Shown one piece after another: positions 12,990-26,902 of a stretch of DNA of 64,000 nucleotides. This DNA comes from Zerene cesonia (lineage: Eukaryota > Arthropoda > Insecta > Lepidoptera > Pieridae), in contig NC_052105.1 of assembly GCF_012273895.1 (NCBI RefSeq), forward strand, positions 248,001 through 312,000, written 5' to 3'. The notes beneath the pieces were generated by a model. It was not told the origin of the DNA. It did no database searches and was given only the letters and a program-made list of their open reading frames with translations. The position numbers were made by a program, and so were the translations under genes. How positions within the stretch are numbered: the stretch's first letter is position 1; every line of letters starts with the position of its first letter.

Positions 12990-13287
12990 AGGGGGTCGCG
13001 GATGAATTTTAACCAGCTCCCATGGCCCCTTCACTTAAGCGGATCGACGGAACACAGTCGGTTTTGTTCGGTAAGAATCCGACATAACCCACGGCTCTAC
13101 CCCCGGGGGCCGTGGGTATCTATACAACATTTCCCCACTATAAAAAAATAAAGGATTGCCTTTCGTTACGGATAACATTTTGTTGGATAAAATTTTGTTT
13201 TTATCGTCTATGGTAATAATGTTCATGGGTGGTGGTAGCGCTTACGACCCACCAGCTCCATTGTTGACGGTGATATAAAAAGAAAAA
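12990..13287 (+). repeat. SINE-like mosaic containing a GC-rich hairpin
   Basis: Holds a 9-base perfect inverted repeat (ACCCACGGC at 13087-13095, GCCGTGGGT at 13109-13117). This is followed by TTTCCCCACTATAAAAAAAT at 13128-13147, and then by a 3' fragment of the 46370 family at 13216-13287. Recognised as a repeat by its style and by the second segment; the first segment is seen once here. Confidence 0.5.
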
Positions 13288-13294
13288 CTAGTAC

Positions 13295-13460
13295 ATAAAG
13301 CGGTGAAGGAAAACATCACGAGAAGACCATCATGTCGAATATTCAAAAGATCGTCGATATGTGGCATCTGCCAACCCGCACTTAGCAGGGTTGATTATAA
13401 CATGATAATAAGATGTGCCCCTGCAGTTTGAACACATGTGGCCTGATGATGATAATGACT
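13295..13460 (+). mobile_element. 5'-truncated GATGAT-tail SINE, degraded
   Basis: Starts at GCGGTGAAGGAAAACATC, lacks part of the CCAGCGTGGTGGATT segment and ends CTGATGATGATAATG. Older and more diverged than the copy at 9278-9455. Confidence 0.7.
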
Positions 13461-15213
13461 TAAAATTAGTATTCAAGTATTTGTGTTGGATTAATTACAA
13501 CAATTGCTGTAGATTTTACGCTGCAATTTAATGTTTGCACGGCCACACAAACATTCATATTATATTTAAATATATAGTTTGGATTATCACTATATACGTG
13601 ACATTTGAATGTCTCCAACAAATACTGATAAGGTATGAAAATTTCCTTTCACGATAATAAAAACCGGTATAACACGGTATAGGCCATTAATGAAAATTCA
13701 ATCTGATTGAAATGGCGCAATCGAGAGCGAAATATAAATAGAATTCCTTTAGCGTTTAATGGGGTTAACGCATTTCACAGATGGGTTTTTAGAGCGAAGT
13801 TAACCTTCTATATTCGGCCAGACCGCGACATTTCCTCTGGGAATCAAAGTTCGACCTCCGGCCCTCCGGTTGTTAGTCCGATGCGCTCTGATAGTTATGG
13901 TGAAGTTTGTTGTTATGAATTATAATACAAATTTCACAACTTTTATAACCATTTAGCAGTTAGCTTAGTTATTTATGTTCAACGATTAAACTACTAGCGG
14001 TCCGCCCCGGCTTCGTCCGTAGTATATTTATATCGTATAGCACTTGGGAATCACTTTCGTATCCAAAAAATATAAGTACAGATTTAAAGATTTTTATTTT
14101 AAATTTTTATTGTTTGAGTATTAATCATATAATGTAACGCTTCATTTTATAATTGTAACGTTGTAACTTTGGTAATTGTTAGCAATAACGAAGTATGTCT
14201 ATAAATAATGAAGTATATTAATTTCTACAAGTAGATATAATATTTCATTGTAGTTGATGAGACAGATGCTCGTTCATAATAATATTCCTTCGCATTAATT
14301 GTAAGAGTAATCAAGAGAAGGATATAATAAAACATATTGAAGTATTTTTAGTGAGCCTTATAATGCGTTTTCCTTTTGGAGGTTGGCGGTCATAAGCATC
14401 ATTTCAATTTTAGCTATTCTAAACAAGCCCTTACGTGTCCCTTTTAGCATATGTTACGTTGTACGGAACAACTTTTCATCCTGCCGCAACCTGAGCGAAA
14501 TAAGCGACTTCAATTCATCCGTACCCAAATTAACATGCTCTCACTGAAAACAGTATGGACTCTGTTTATTTAAACGTATTTCCGTATGTACACTTATAAG
14601 AATCTATTACCACAACCAGACAAACCCAAAGGGGACAGCCGAGATTTATTCTCGCATTAGTTTTCCGTCGGTCTGTCCACTCAGAGGCATGTTAACTTAT
14701 TCGCTTCAGGCGTTCCCAGTTACTTACAATTTCCGCTAACCCTCAACTTTATTTATGTGTCTTACAAAATAAATTTCGTTTAAGTGGTATCTGTGACTGG
14801 AGCCTTCGAAGGGACTTTTATCAGTGCTGATAATAGGTTTATTTTGTCGACGTGTTTATAGTTTTCATGTGTTGGTAAAAGTATTCGTAATTCTTAAAAC
14901 TATATCTAATCAAGTATTATATATAATAATAAAACTGGTGAATCTGTTATAGTCCGATCTAGTGAAACCTCCTTATCCGCAAATAGCTTGTTAAATATTA
15001 ACTTTGAGTTTCAAATTCTTTAAAGTTTTGACGGTAAATAAATCAATTTTTAGATCTCAATTAAATAAGTTTGAAGAACTTTATGGAATCGAAAGAGGTA
15101 ATATCATGATATCATACAGTTATTTTTATCGTTGTTATATTGATGAATTAAACAAAAGTTATGATTTTATACGATTTAAATAAGAAAAACTAATCCCAAA
15201 TCCAAATGAAATA
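13461..15213. other. Non-coding DNA
   Basis: No repeat shared with the rest of the window and no credible gene. Some 13.7-13.9 kb sequence is less AT-rich. Confidence 0.55.
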
Positions 15214-15357
15214 GGGTCACGGGTGGCCGAAAGACTAGGCGTTGCTACGGTTTGCAAAAAAAAACGCGGGTTCGAATCCCACCTCGTGATCAAATTTTTT
15301 TCTATTCTTTCAAAATTTCTCATTTATAAAACATTTCAATGCTATATAACTAAAAAT
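15214..15357 (+). mobile_element. Single-half tRNA-like element with full tail
   Basis: tRNA-like segment 15215-15291 (GTGGCCGAAAGACTAGGCG, GGTTCGAATCCCACC) with a tail of CTATTCTTTCAAAATTTCTC and ACATTTCAATGC. Lacks the mirrored left half seen at the other loci. Confidence 0.65.
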
Positions 15358-16015
15358 TAAAATTAATGCAACTGTCATTATTCAACAACGAGATAAAAGA
15401 CATTATATTTCTAGAGTCATTAAAAAAACATAAAGATGAAAAACCGATCGGAACGCAACGCAATTGTAACAAAAACTTATCTCGTTCATTTTATAAAAAC
15501 ACGGTCAAGTGCTATTCCTATAAAATTACATTCGCGTTTTATTCAGAAATAATAAAATATCCTTCCCCTTCCGATGTTTTAAATTATAAAATCGATTGCC
15601 TCAACCCTTAACCGAGCTGTGTATTTGTGGGGCATATAAATAACAGTGCTGGACAAGCTTCATAAATATGTAACAGCGGACATGCAGGACCTCCACATAA
15701 TATTATATGCTGCCCTAATATAAATTCCTAATAAGCTTTTTGCTCCATTTTGTTAGTGACATTAGGGTTTGCAATTTACTAAGTTTGAGCTGTTATGAAC
15801 TGGAGTAGAACTAGTTTCGTTTGCAGCAATAAACTCGTGCCATGTGAAATGCAATTTATTGTTTTACGTGCTGATGTGAGATTGTCCATATAACTTTCAT
15901 TTAACATTTTCATTATTGTATTTTGATACTTTAATATCCAGTTTATTCTTGTCTTAGTGGAAATATTGAAATAAAATTGCATGTTGCAACATAAGGCTTT
16001 TTTTAAAATAATAAG

Positions 16016-16112
16016 TAGCTTGGCTAGCATGGTGGATTTGGCCTGAACCCACATAGAATGTCCATGCCCCAGCAGTGAACATACATGGCTGATGATGATG
16101 ATGATGATGATG
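16016..16112 (+). mobile_element. 3' fragment of the GATGAT-tail SINE
   Basis: Only the last 90 bases or so remain, ending in about seven GAT units. The 155-residue minus-strand frame across it, with its run of isoleucines, comes from this tail. Confidence 0.75.
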
Positions 16113-16689
16113 AAAGTCGCAGAATATGAATAATGAATATAATTAACTAAATAAATATGAGCATGTGTTGCTAAGAACGTTTTGAACGCTATCGCAATAA
16201 CAATTGATAGTCTCTGAATAGTTTTAATTGATAGCCTATATTTCAAATGAATTTGTGTGTCTTTTTCCTCACCCTTTCCAGTCCATTCCTTTTTAGCACT
16301 TCTCCATACTTGTCTTTTTTTTCAAATTCACAAATCTCAATAGTTAAACTCAATCACCTATTGAATTTTAAATAGCAGTTTTGTCCAAGAGTGAAACCGT
16401 GGGGCAGAGCTAGTAATCAATAAAACACATATAAAATAGTTTACCCGAAGCTCCAATAAGGAAATCGAAATTCACTTTAATTTGCGTTTTACGATTTGAA
16501 CAAGACTTCTACTTCCATTTAAACAAGATTGCTCGAACAATGCTGGCGTTTTACTAGCCAACGTCCAAACTTTCGCAATTACAACACTAGGTGCTAACCC
16601 TGACGTCGTTCATGTTTAAAATAGTGGCTGGTCTTTTAATTTGAAGAAATATTTCGTTAATAGATAACATTTCTTTATTTAAAGCTGTA

Positions 16690-17000
16690 CTAGCTGTGAC
16701 CCGCGGTTGTAACCGCGTAAGTCCGTATCCCGTAGGAATATCGGTATAAAAAGTGCCTATGTGTTATTTCAGTTATCCAGCTATCTACGAAGCAAAATAG
16801 TATTATTATTCACCAATAGATGTCAGGAAAAAAAACACGAATAAAACACGAATATGACATTTTCTAAAAAAAATTCCTAGCTAGATCGATTTATCGCCCC
16901 CGAAACCCCCTATATACTAAATTTCATGAAAATCGTTGGAGCCGATTCCGAGATTCCAATTATATATATATACAAGAATTGCTCGTTTAAAGGTATAAGA
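16690..17000 (-). mobile_element. Helitron-like element of the TCTTATACC family, minus, intact ends
   Basis: On the minus strand it runs A|TCTTATACCTTTAAACGAG to CAGCTAG|T, with the GCGGTTACAACCGC 3' hairpin. Relatives are at 38864, 45939 and 57391. Confidence 0.85.
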
Positions 17001-17330
17001 TTTTATATAATGTGAGAGTGTCAAAGTATTGAATATGACAATGTAAATTGTTTGCATTATTTGCTTGGTTTCTTCACTAAGCCTAACCAAATATTTGAAT
17101 AAAGACATACACAGCAAGCTATTTTTAATATAATAAGCATTTCATGACATATGTTATTATTAGCTTGAAATGCAAGCTAAGAATAAACACTAAGTATCCA
17201 TTTAACATGAAATCCCCAGGGCGGCCGTCAAAGAGAGCTCAAGTACCACAACTATACTATAACGACGATTTCTAAAGACCACTAAGCCTACGTAAATGTG
17301 TGAAGGTATTTTTATTTTCAAAGCAAGTGC

Positions 17331-17428
17331 AATTTGACCCGGCTGCGCGGGGCGAGCCGGGGGCGAGGGGGCGAGGGGGCGGGGGGAATCCGGCTTTGAA
17401 CCACCCCACTCCACTCCCCCCCGCACTT
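17331..17428. repeat. G/C-rich low-complexity island
   Basis: About 100 bases of very high GC in AT-rich surroundings: GCGCGGGGCGAGCCGG, then repeated GGGGGCGAGG units and a C-rich end before GCACTT. The G-runs could form a quadruplex. Looks like part of a repeat or foreign segment; the frames through it are not genes. Confidence 0.7.
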
Positions 17429-20400
17429 AAGAAGATTTATGTTCCTTATAGTATTTATTTCTAAGATTTTTAAAGGTCGCAATCACGGGCGACATCAATG
17501 CTTTGTCACATTCGACGGTACGTTCTGGAAAGGATTGGATTTTAAATTAATTGGCGAGCGTTTCGAATTTAACGTTGTAGCGTTATCAACATCGTCATAC
17601 TCTGTATCTTGGAATTTATTTCAGGCAAATTTTAACTTTATAATTTGCTTGAAAAAATTATACCGCAACGTTACGGGTACAAACAATTTGCTTGTTGTAA
17701 GTTATACAGTTTTATTGTTTGAATAAAGCTGGTGGTATAAGTTTATTATTAATATTTTAAACCTCATAATAATATAATGCCCTGAGTCTCACAAATATTC
17801 AAAATTTCCTGCAGTTATCCAACAACAACAAGATCAATTTAAAATAACTGCATTGAAAAGCCATGTTAAAATACTGCTCTGAGAAGCAGCGCCAGTAATC
17901 GAGTCACATACCATGAATATAGTACAATCACAGTTTTCTTTAACGTTACCAGTTATCCATACAGTTTGTAAATGTGTGTTTTTGTGCATTTTAGAATAGC
18001 ATTTTAGTAATACTTCTTTAGATCCGCTGAATCGATGGAAAAAAATGAGTCCACGTTATCTGCGAGTGTAATAGACCATATTTTAATTTGTTTTTATCTT
18101 GGGTCAACCCAGGTGGAGTCGGGATGAGTGGCTAGTAAAAGTATAAAATATAACCTGAGTTATGTAGTGTAACCTTAAGTTGTTTTCAGAAACAATTATA
18201 TTAAGTTTTTGTGCATGCCAGGTTATAAGGGTGGGGTTGTTATGCTTTAAATGTAATTTTTTAATAAAGTTAGTTACTATTTTGTTTTTCACTACCTTTT
18301 AATGGGTCTCCAGTCCATCTGTTAAAAAAATATAAACATTCATATAACTTAATTCCTGTAAGTGTTTTTAAATTAACCGTAGTTGTTTAAGTACGTGGGC
18401 GTAAATGAAAGTTCAACATAAAACACAAATACACAACTTGGCACCAATAAAAAGCTGTATAACGTACAAAGGTTAGGCACTCGGCTAAACACGAATTAAT
18501 TTCAACATTCAACCCTCGCTCCAAATAAAAACAACCTGCAGTGTGATTTCGCATTCAATAAAAACGAGTACAATATGCATTTGGCTTTATATTCACAAAC
18601 AAAGCGATACGATTAGAAGTTTCTAGCAAACGGTAAAATAAAATTCATTTTTTATGACATAGTTGGCAAAGGCTGGTAGGGCGCCTGATGATACGTGATT
18701 TGTGTATGAATATTTACTACAAAACAGGTCATCGACATTCCTCGGAGGGACGTGTTACTACAGATTCAAAAATAAGACTAAATGGCAATAATTTCCTCTC
18801 AAATAACTAGAATCACGTAAATCGACAGAAAATCCATGGAGCTATCGAGTGACTAAAAAAAAAACCATTCGAATCGAAACCCCCTTCGTTTTTGGAAATG
18901 TCGATTCGGTCGGGTTTTTAATGAAGTTAATTATTTATGTAGCGATCTTTTTTGGGATTACTTGTTAAACCAAAGACGACCAGCAATAAAAAGTATCGAA
19001 CTTATAAAATCAATCGTTTAATAACACAATCAATCAAAACACACACAAATTAACATAAATCCGGAACATTGGCCGAAATAACAAAACAAATAATTTCACA
19101 AAGCATATCCAATGAAACAGAATTGAATTTCGACAGCAGTTAAGTAATAAATAAAATTATTTGTCCTCATACTAGCTGGTCTGTAATTAAGTCATGTCAC
19201 TAACATGCAAATTACAAACTGTATAAATTATGGCGATCCATAAACGGTGTTAAAATATACAAACGGTTGTTTTACTGATTGGCGTCCACTGCAGGGCAGT
19301 GTGTATGACAATAACATGTAGATGGTTTTACAGTGAATATATACTTATATCTCTATACATATAAAAATAAAATGCTCACAATATTAGCTACCATAATTAA
19401 CCGAAACGGACACAGTTTTCTCAAAGTTTCCTGCGAATAGATTTTCTATAAAACACCAAACACTAAAAGGACCAATAAATCTTTCATCGGATATTTTAAT
19501 AACCAGGCCACTTTTACAGATGAGACATGACGCAAATAAAAAGCAGCCCAGCACATATTCTTCACACTTCACTCAACGTTTACCGAGATATCTATCCGTA
19601 GACAAAACCTCCTGTATTCCCGTCACGAAGCATTACATTATCAGAACCATTGCAAACGCGATCGCGCGATAAAACAGATTTTGGATCGTAATCTGTTCCG
19701 CATAAATAACGGAATTGCTTGACATGTAATGTGATGTGATTTTAATATGTAGAGTATTATGCTTCGAATGAAACTAGACCTAATAGTGCATGTCAAATAT
19801 AAGCAGCTATATATGCATACACATACGAGCAGTATATGCATGCAGCCATCAAAGTAAAAATTTTATTTAAAATTAAATGTATGCGACCTGTCTTATACAC
19901 ACAGGACAAATAATGCTTTGTAGGAGATTTTGATGCTAGCATTTAATATTTTATTATTTTCAAGTATCAAATCCATTTAGCTTCGAAATGGTTAACAAAA
20001 ACACACAGAAAAAGTACACGTTTTGTAATTACGGTGTAAATGATTCGGTTTAAACCAACGTAAATTTGTTCAAAAAAAAACACACACATGAATAATTAGA
20101 CTTAAGCAATTGTATTTGAGCTCAATCCGACATTAGTATCTATAACTCGATTATTAATTCCTGTGCAGCATACCAGCCCGAACAATAAGGAAACCCTTTA
20201 ACATAACCTAAAGTCGCAATTTCAATTAACGTCCGACCATTTTCGGGAACGTACCACGCCAAAACAACTAAATTCCCGTCTCTCAACACCTATCCCGTTT
20301 AATTTGCATAAACAGCCTCTAAATCGACGTAATTGCTGGTGCTAGTGAGTCGTTTAATCGTCTGTCGGCTCCCTAATATACATTATAAACGTTTTGTATT

Positions 20401-23400
20401 GTCCAGCATTTACTTATATTGGGGGAGCCTCAGTGTTTATCGGGTGTAGCCCCTTGTTGTACATACTATGAGTACAATTCATAAGAACCAAGTCCATTTT
20501 CAACACGATGACGTTTATGAAATTTTTTGTTCCAGTAGAATTTGGTGTAGCAACAAATACCAAAACGTAATACAAAAATACACTTACTTTAAAATTATAT
20601 CTATATGATAATAATAAATCTTAAAATATATTACGTATTTTCATTAAAATTAATTATAGGAGAAATGCTTTGATAGCATGGTCATAGATCAACAACAACA
20701 ATAATTACTATGTATTTGAATTTGTTCAGTATATCAATAGTTACGCGATCCATCCGCATATTATAATTTCATACGATTTTCAAGCCCTCTATAATACGAA
20801 ACATCAGTTGCATTAATAATGTCATAATTAACAGTGCTGTACGCTATGCACAATTTTAACAGGAACCCAAAATATTTAATCCCATAAGCTTCGTAATGTC
20901 CAACGCAACTCGGTCGGATATTACCTCTCATTATTTCATATTGCAGCGCTACATGAAACAATTATATATTAAATTCGTTTGCATCTACGTTTTAAAAATT
21001 GCATTCATAATTCCCAATCTGTTTTGACTTTTTGTCTAAAGTATAACAGACAATTGTTTGGCAAATGTGAATAAAATAATTATTCAATATATTACACGCT
21101 ATTCCACATTTTATCAACTAGTTAAACTATTACTAGTTAATACAATAGGATTAAGCTAATGAGCTGACTACACTTCTAGTTCTGATTTTTTTACCGCGAA
21201 TTCTATGTTAAACATTGTTGTCTTCTAATAATTATGATTGAATATCTGTTTTACATTTAATTTGACTTTAAAGTCTTTTATTCGATGGTTGTTGTCAATT
21301 TATTATTGGGCTTTAGTCGAAATGAGCCGAATAATATATATGCAATCACATATTATAGCGTATTTAATTGAAAAACATACGGATATTGAATCGGCTGATG
21401 TTTTAATGCCTCAATTAATGGATAAGGATCGTTAATATTAATTTGGACGCATTCGGCACGATGTAATACCGTCAATAAATAACCTGGAATTGCCTGACAC
21501 CTGCATTCATTAATTATATTGAATCGCATTAAAGAGATGCAAATTCTTCATGATATACATCTGCGTGCTTATTATCTTTTAATTAAATTTTGGGACCCGC
21601 GTTTCATCTCGTGTTTCAGTAATGCAGTGTGAATTCCTCTAAGTGAGAATTTGTTTTAGCTGTAACAATTTTATTTACATTACCATTTTTAATGAAGTTT
21701 GGAACCTAAGCGCATATTTTAGTGTTCGCAAACACAATTTAAAAGGAACACAGTTATGTCTAATTCTGCTGAACTATCACTGTTTTTTTATGACTGTTTA
21801 TAATAACATTGAAATTACTGTTTTTTTTTTATTCTGGTACATCTATTCAACCACATCGTAGCTGGTGTCTTTGCCTCAAATCGAGTGTTACAATCACAAC
21901 AATGTGTTCCAAATTACAATGACAGTCCAGTCGGATGGACATTTGAAACGCGATATCAGTCGGTTAGGAACTCCATATCTGAAAATCATATTCATTGACA
22001 ATGTACCGCCTTTGGACACTTTTGTCAGTTCGAAACCACGTTTACACCTCACGAATTCGAAACCATGTCACAAGATAAAAGGATCTCAAACACTTTGACG
22101 CAGACATGGACTCAATACTGGAACTTCCCATGTAGATGTAAATTACACATCCGAACACCGGTCAGCCTGAAACGGTATTTAGGGGTTGGTAATATGGGCG
22201 ATATTGCCGTGAGGGCGGCACGCGATGTCACACAATGTTATAGGAACTTTGAAGTTGTTGATATTTGTTTTGGAAACTCGGTGTTATTACGTCCGTCGAC
22301 GTCTTTAGTGTGTAATGGCCGATTTAGACGAGGAGAGTTTCTCGCCCCTCACGATAAGCACGCGATTATCGGATAAGAGATTTTTATACGACAATTTTAA
22401 TGTTAAGATTTTTGCGAAGGTCGTATTTTACGCAAATCTTCTTTGAGATTATTTTAAGGACTCTTATTTAGCAGGTCTATTTATCAATACAGAACAGACG
22501 TAAATTTTTTATTTTCCGATTCTTAATAAATGGAATGTTCAGTCTCTTCTAACTTTAATAATGCAGGTACTTTATCTTGTTTTTTGCTTCATTTTTTCTT
22601 GACGGTATAAATTCGTAGAAGGCATTATTTGGAATAAGTGTGGGTATAATTGATATGAAAAAAATATTACCACGGTATATACCTACTTGTAGATATTCTT
22701 GCGGCTGGATGGAATATTTACAACAGTTTCTATCTAAGCATGCAACAGTTAAAGACAATGATAGTCAGTTAACTATGCGGTGAAGACAGAGTAGAATACT
22801 ATTATCATCACCCCTGACACGACTAAGGGATTTATCAAAATAAGACTTCATCGGGCCTCCCCAACCCCTCTGGCCAGATTAGGAAGTGTAAGCTAAAACC
22901 AACCAACTGCTTCTGGAAGAACAGGGAGGGTCGTGCTCCAAAAGTGAAGACAGTAAAAGACCTGATCATGATAGTCAGTGTATAGTTTTTATGACACAAA
23001 ACGAATATACTGTTTAAAATGGATATAAGCGAGGACAAGGTTTTATTGGCATACAATAAAGATCAGCTCAGAATAATCTTAACAAAATCATGACTTATCC
23101 TTCGCATTAGTTTGAACTTGGCATGCCAACTAGTAAACAGCACTCGATAAATCTTGCTCGAATTGTAGCAAAAGTTTGCGAGGCGCTTCAGAAACTGACG
23201 ACGCGGGCACACACAGTGAAAAGAACATGCTCAAGGGAAGTTTTAATTAATTATGGCTTACTTACACATTGCAATGCTGAATCGTTTTGCGATAATGAGC
23301 CGCGATGCCATGGACTGTGGCCAAGTTTTAATGAACGGTAAATTTTACACACAATGGAATAACTAACGAGTGATGTGGATGTTATGTAACCGTGTTGTAA

Positions 23401-24576
23401 CTAAGTGATGCAGGTTCATATTTGTAAGTGAGGGTTGGGCGTCGGGCGATTTCATGTAATTATTTATTAAAATTTATTTGATCACAGATCTAATAGATAT
23501 GTTTGCCAACACGTTTGTATCTGAATACATAATAAGCTATATAATAATAGGTATGTATAGATGAGTGAGCTTATATTTTAGCTGTAACATTGATGACATT
23601 TTCTGTTAATATAAAAGTTATCAGAGATAATATAATAAAACAATACTCGTTACATTTTGCACACTTTTTAATTTGACTAAATTTTTGGTCCTATTATTTA
23701 TTGCACGTAAGATTGTTAAAATTTTCTTCAAAAAAATACTTATGCAATAAATGAATAAAGGCAGAAAATATGTGTATCCTATAAAATCGGATTTATGAAT
23801 TCACAGATAGAGTAAGATTTAATTTTAGAAACGTAGTTCCTAACTTGTTGAGCGTCTTTCCTAAATGAGTATAATTTCCTATCCAATTGCTAATAATGTT
23901 TTAACAACACTCATTCTGAAAATCAAAGCTATTAGACTTGCACTTTGTAATATTTAAATTGCTTAAGCTTTTAGTCTCTGGTCTATGCACTTTTAATGTG
24001 AAATTCTATACGGGATACTCTAGTATCATTAAGTGAAATATACTTTATCTTTAAATTTTTGAAATAGCTGATATGCTACTGCTGTTAATATAATGACAGA
24101 CCAGTGCCAGACTGTTTCGTATTTTAACGTTATTGAGTTTCAGTTTTATAAAGAAAACTATGCATAATAAAATGAAAGCGTAGTTAAATAAACTGCAGTT
24201 AGCATCCAATTGTTTTCAAGTATATTAAAAATAGTCTATGCAGCAGCTGAATGCGTAATCAAATTGAATTTTACGATGTCCTCTAGGCTGTATGCATACA
24301 GTCCGACGGTTTTTGGTCCACCTTACAGATCAATACTATAATAGCTATTTTCTTTGTTCTGGTATTAAATCTTTTTTAGTTTTGTGTTTATATTATCCGC
24401 AGCATATGCTGATGTTAATTTATAATAATACTAACGGATTGACCAAGCATCCGGGTTGATTCGAGATGATTTTCTTCTTATTAGATGTTTTATGTTATGT
24501 ATAAAAGGTTGAAACGTAATTAACAAGATATTATAATAAATAACTTTTTATAACTGAGAAATAGTGATTCGTAAAT
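17429..24576. other. Long stretch with little repeat content
   Basis: Seven kilobases almost free of the repeat families found elsewhere and without a recognisable exon. It could be intron or regulatory DNA of a gene outside the window. Confidence 0.5.
22065..22376 (+). other. 103-codon open frame, not recognised
   Basis: Starts at ATG and ends at TAA in a stretch with more GC than its neighbours. It has eight basic residues in one central cluster region but no domain, signal or membrane segment I recognise. Probably chance; coding status undecided. Confidence 0.15.
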
Positions 24577-24680
24577 GATGATGACGCGGGTTCAATTTTC
24601 GCCTCGGGATGGATTTTTTTTTTGTTCTTATAAAACTTATCGTTTTTAAAGCAATTTAATGTTATAAAACTAAAAATGAA
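24577..24680 (+). repeat. Tail fragment of the tRNA-like element
   Basis: GACGCGGGTTCAATTTTCGCC is a worn B-box and T-arm; the tail continues with TTCTTATAAAAC and AATGTTATAAAACTAAAAA. Confidence 0.5.
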
Positions 24681-24836
24681 ACTATAACTGTTACACGTAT
24701 ATAATTTTAAAGTCTGGTGTGTATGTTTTCAACATATTTTAATTTTTATTAACACGTACTTTTTTAAATGCTTTTTACTAACTTTACGTGACAATAAAAA
24801 TATAAAGAGATATAAATTAAAACATGTCAACTTTCT

Positions 24837-24998
24837 TCTACGCTATATTATAAAGAGGAAAGATTTGTATTTTTGTAATGTTTTTACGCAAAACTGCTGG
24901 ATCGATTTCAAAAATTCTTTTAGCATTGTAAAGCTGCAACTTTGCTAAGAGACATAGGCTATATATGTACCTCGGACAAAGCCGGGGCTAACAGCTAG
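24837..24998 (+). mobile_element. Helitron-like element, 3' end intact
   Basis: Body with CTGCTGGATCGATTTCAAAA and ACATAGGCTATATATGTACC, ending GCCGGGGCTAACAGCTAG|T. Confidence 0.65.
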
Positions 24999-25463
24999 TA
25001 ATAAATAATGGATACAACACATACGATATAAATTTTCTTAAATAACTCACTACTTTATTTTCGTTTAAATAATTTACTTTGTGTCGACAATACCGTACAC
25101 AGAGCTTTATTCCTATTGCATTTTTATTCCCAACAAGTTTTACTCATGGATTGGTTTACGATTGCTCCGTGAGTGGAATAGCTGGCTAACCCAGTTATTG
25201 TAGTTAAATACTTGGCTCTACTACAAAATCTAGACTTATTCGGTCTAGTTTGCGCGTCTGTTACAAGGAAAACATTCGCAAAGATAGCTAGAAATAAATC
25301 GTGTACTGAATCGTTCTTTCACATAATATTTATATTTATATGCTTATGTAATTTACTATGTTCAAATATAAGCTCGAATATTATGAAAATTTCAATCGCG
25401 TTAAGTTGTTTAGTTGTATTAAATCAACTATTCGCCATTTCTTGATCATAGGCAGCGTATGTA

Positions 25464-25718
25464 GTATATTTTTTTATGTCAACGTCGGTGGGTCGCCTGA
25501 TGGTAAGTGCTACCACCGCCCATGAACATGAGAGGAGAGGCGTAAGGTCTATTGTAGACTTTACGCCTCTGCAGATGGATTTTCGACGTTCAAATTTGAA
25601 AGGGATTAAGTAAGGATTGAAGGAAGAGGAATAAAGAACGAGGAAGGATAAGAAAAGTATATGAGCCTCCGGGTCCCCAACTCACCGAACGAAACGCAAC
25701 AGTGTGCTATAATATATA
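25464..25718 (-). mobile_element. SINE-like element (46370 family), minus orientation
   Basis: A T-run, the tail on the other strand, is followed by GGTCGCCTGATGGTAAGTGC and by ACTCACCGAACGAAACGCAA further on, the reverse complement of the family body. Confidence 0.8.
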
Positions 25719-26703
25719 GTAGCAGTATTGTACTCGTATGTTCATATGCATAAAAAAAATCTATTTCTTTCTAAAAATGGACATTACAGCTTTTTGATTT
25801 AAGTCAGGTATGTAGTTTCAGAGAAATTCCAATATAGTTTGATTTTCAAACTACTTTTATTATATGGGTTTCTCAAAATTAATTGCCTAGTTTAAGACAA
25901 ATGGGTAAATCAAATGAAATAAAGATACATAACTCGACCTCAGTTCCTTGCTTTAAACTTACGGACGGGCATTCCATATCAATGTCACTTATCGCGTTTT
26001 ATCTACTACTAGCGATCCGCCTGTGGTTATATATACATACATAGCCTTCCTTAATAAATGGGCTATCTAACACTGAAATAATTTTTCAAATCGGACCAAA
26101 CGAACAAACTCTTAACCATTATAATATTAGTATAGTTTAAGAAAATGTTCAGTGTAAGTCGATCAATAATTAGAAACAGACTGCTTTTAGAGAATGATAT
26201 GCTTAAAAATAATGCCAGGTTATTGAGCCTGTCTAAAACATGTCTTTGTCTCACTCACATGAAAACACCAATCAGCTTCAAGAGCAGCAATTGCTGAGCA
26301 AGTGAATAGTGCCATTGAAATGTGGGACGGAAATTAATTATGTTTTCAAACGTCTGCCAGAGAACGGAGTGTGACTGAATGATGCTCCAGGGGATTTTAT
26401 TGTAAGTTTGCTGTTTAGTTCACTCAAATTATAGAATAGTATAAAAGTTTTATAGAAATGCGATATAATGAATTGCGACGTACTTGTTATTCCTATTTAA
26501 TTTTCACCTAATTTCAACAAAATAGATCTAAAATTTAAATTTATGACAGCGGGATCATATTTGAGTTGATAATATCGCGATTATGTGATTCACACACACA
26601 CACATACGTGTGTAAATAACATTTAGAATGCAAGTTATTAGAAGCTAAATTGTAGATATTGGTGCAAGTTATGTTCATTCATAAACAATTCTTTTACATC
26701 CTA

Positions 26704-26902
26704 TCCTACTAATATTATACATATATGCGAAAGTTTGTAAGGATGTGTTTGTTGCTCTTTCGCGCAAAAGACTAGTGAACCGATTGCAATGAAATTTGGT
26801 ACATAGACAGCTGGACAACTGGAATAACATATAGGCAACTTTTTATCCCGATATTCCTACGGGATACGGACTGACGCGGGTGAAACCGCGGGGTGCAGCT
26901 AG
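26704..26902 (+). mobile_element. Helitron-like non-autonomous element, intact ends
   Basis: Starts A|TCCTACTAATATTAT and ends CTAG|T. The 3' hairpin CGCGG...CCGCG lies about 10 bases before CTAG. These are the diagnostic Helitron ends with insertion between A and T. No coding capacity; resembles Lep1-type elements of Lepidoptera. Confidence 0.85.

Noticed and set aside
15215..15291. Functional tRNA gene
   Set aside because: The anticodon arm is replaced by an A-run, and the same unit recurs as a repeat.
16092..16111. CRISPR-like short repeats
   Set aside because: These are simple GAT microsatellite units at a SINE end; there is no spacer structure, and the genome is eukaryotic.
15779..16246. 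155-codon minus-strand frame
   Set aside because: It crosses a SINE tail of GAT units (Ile run), starts at a non-ATG codon and shows no domain.
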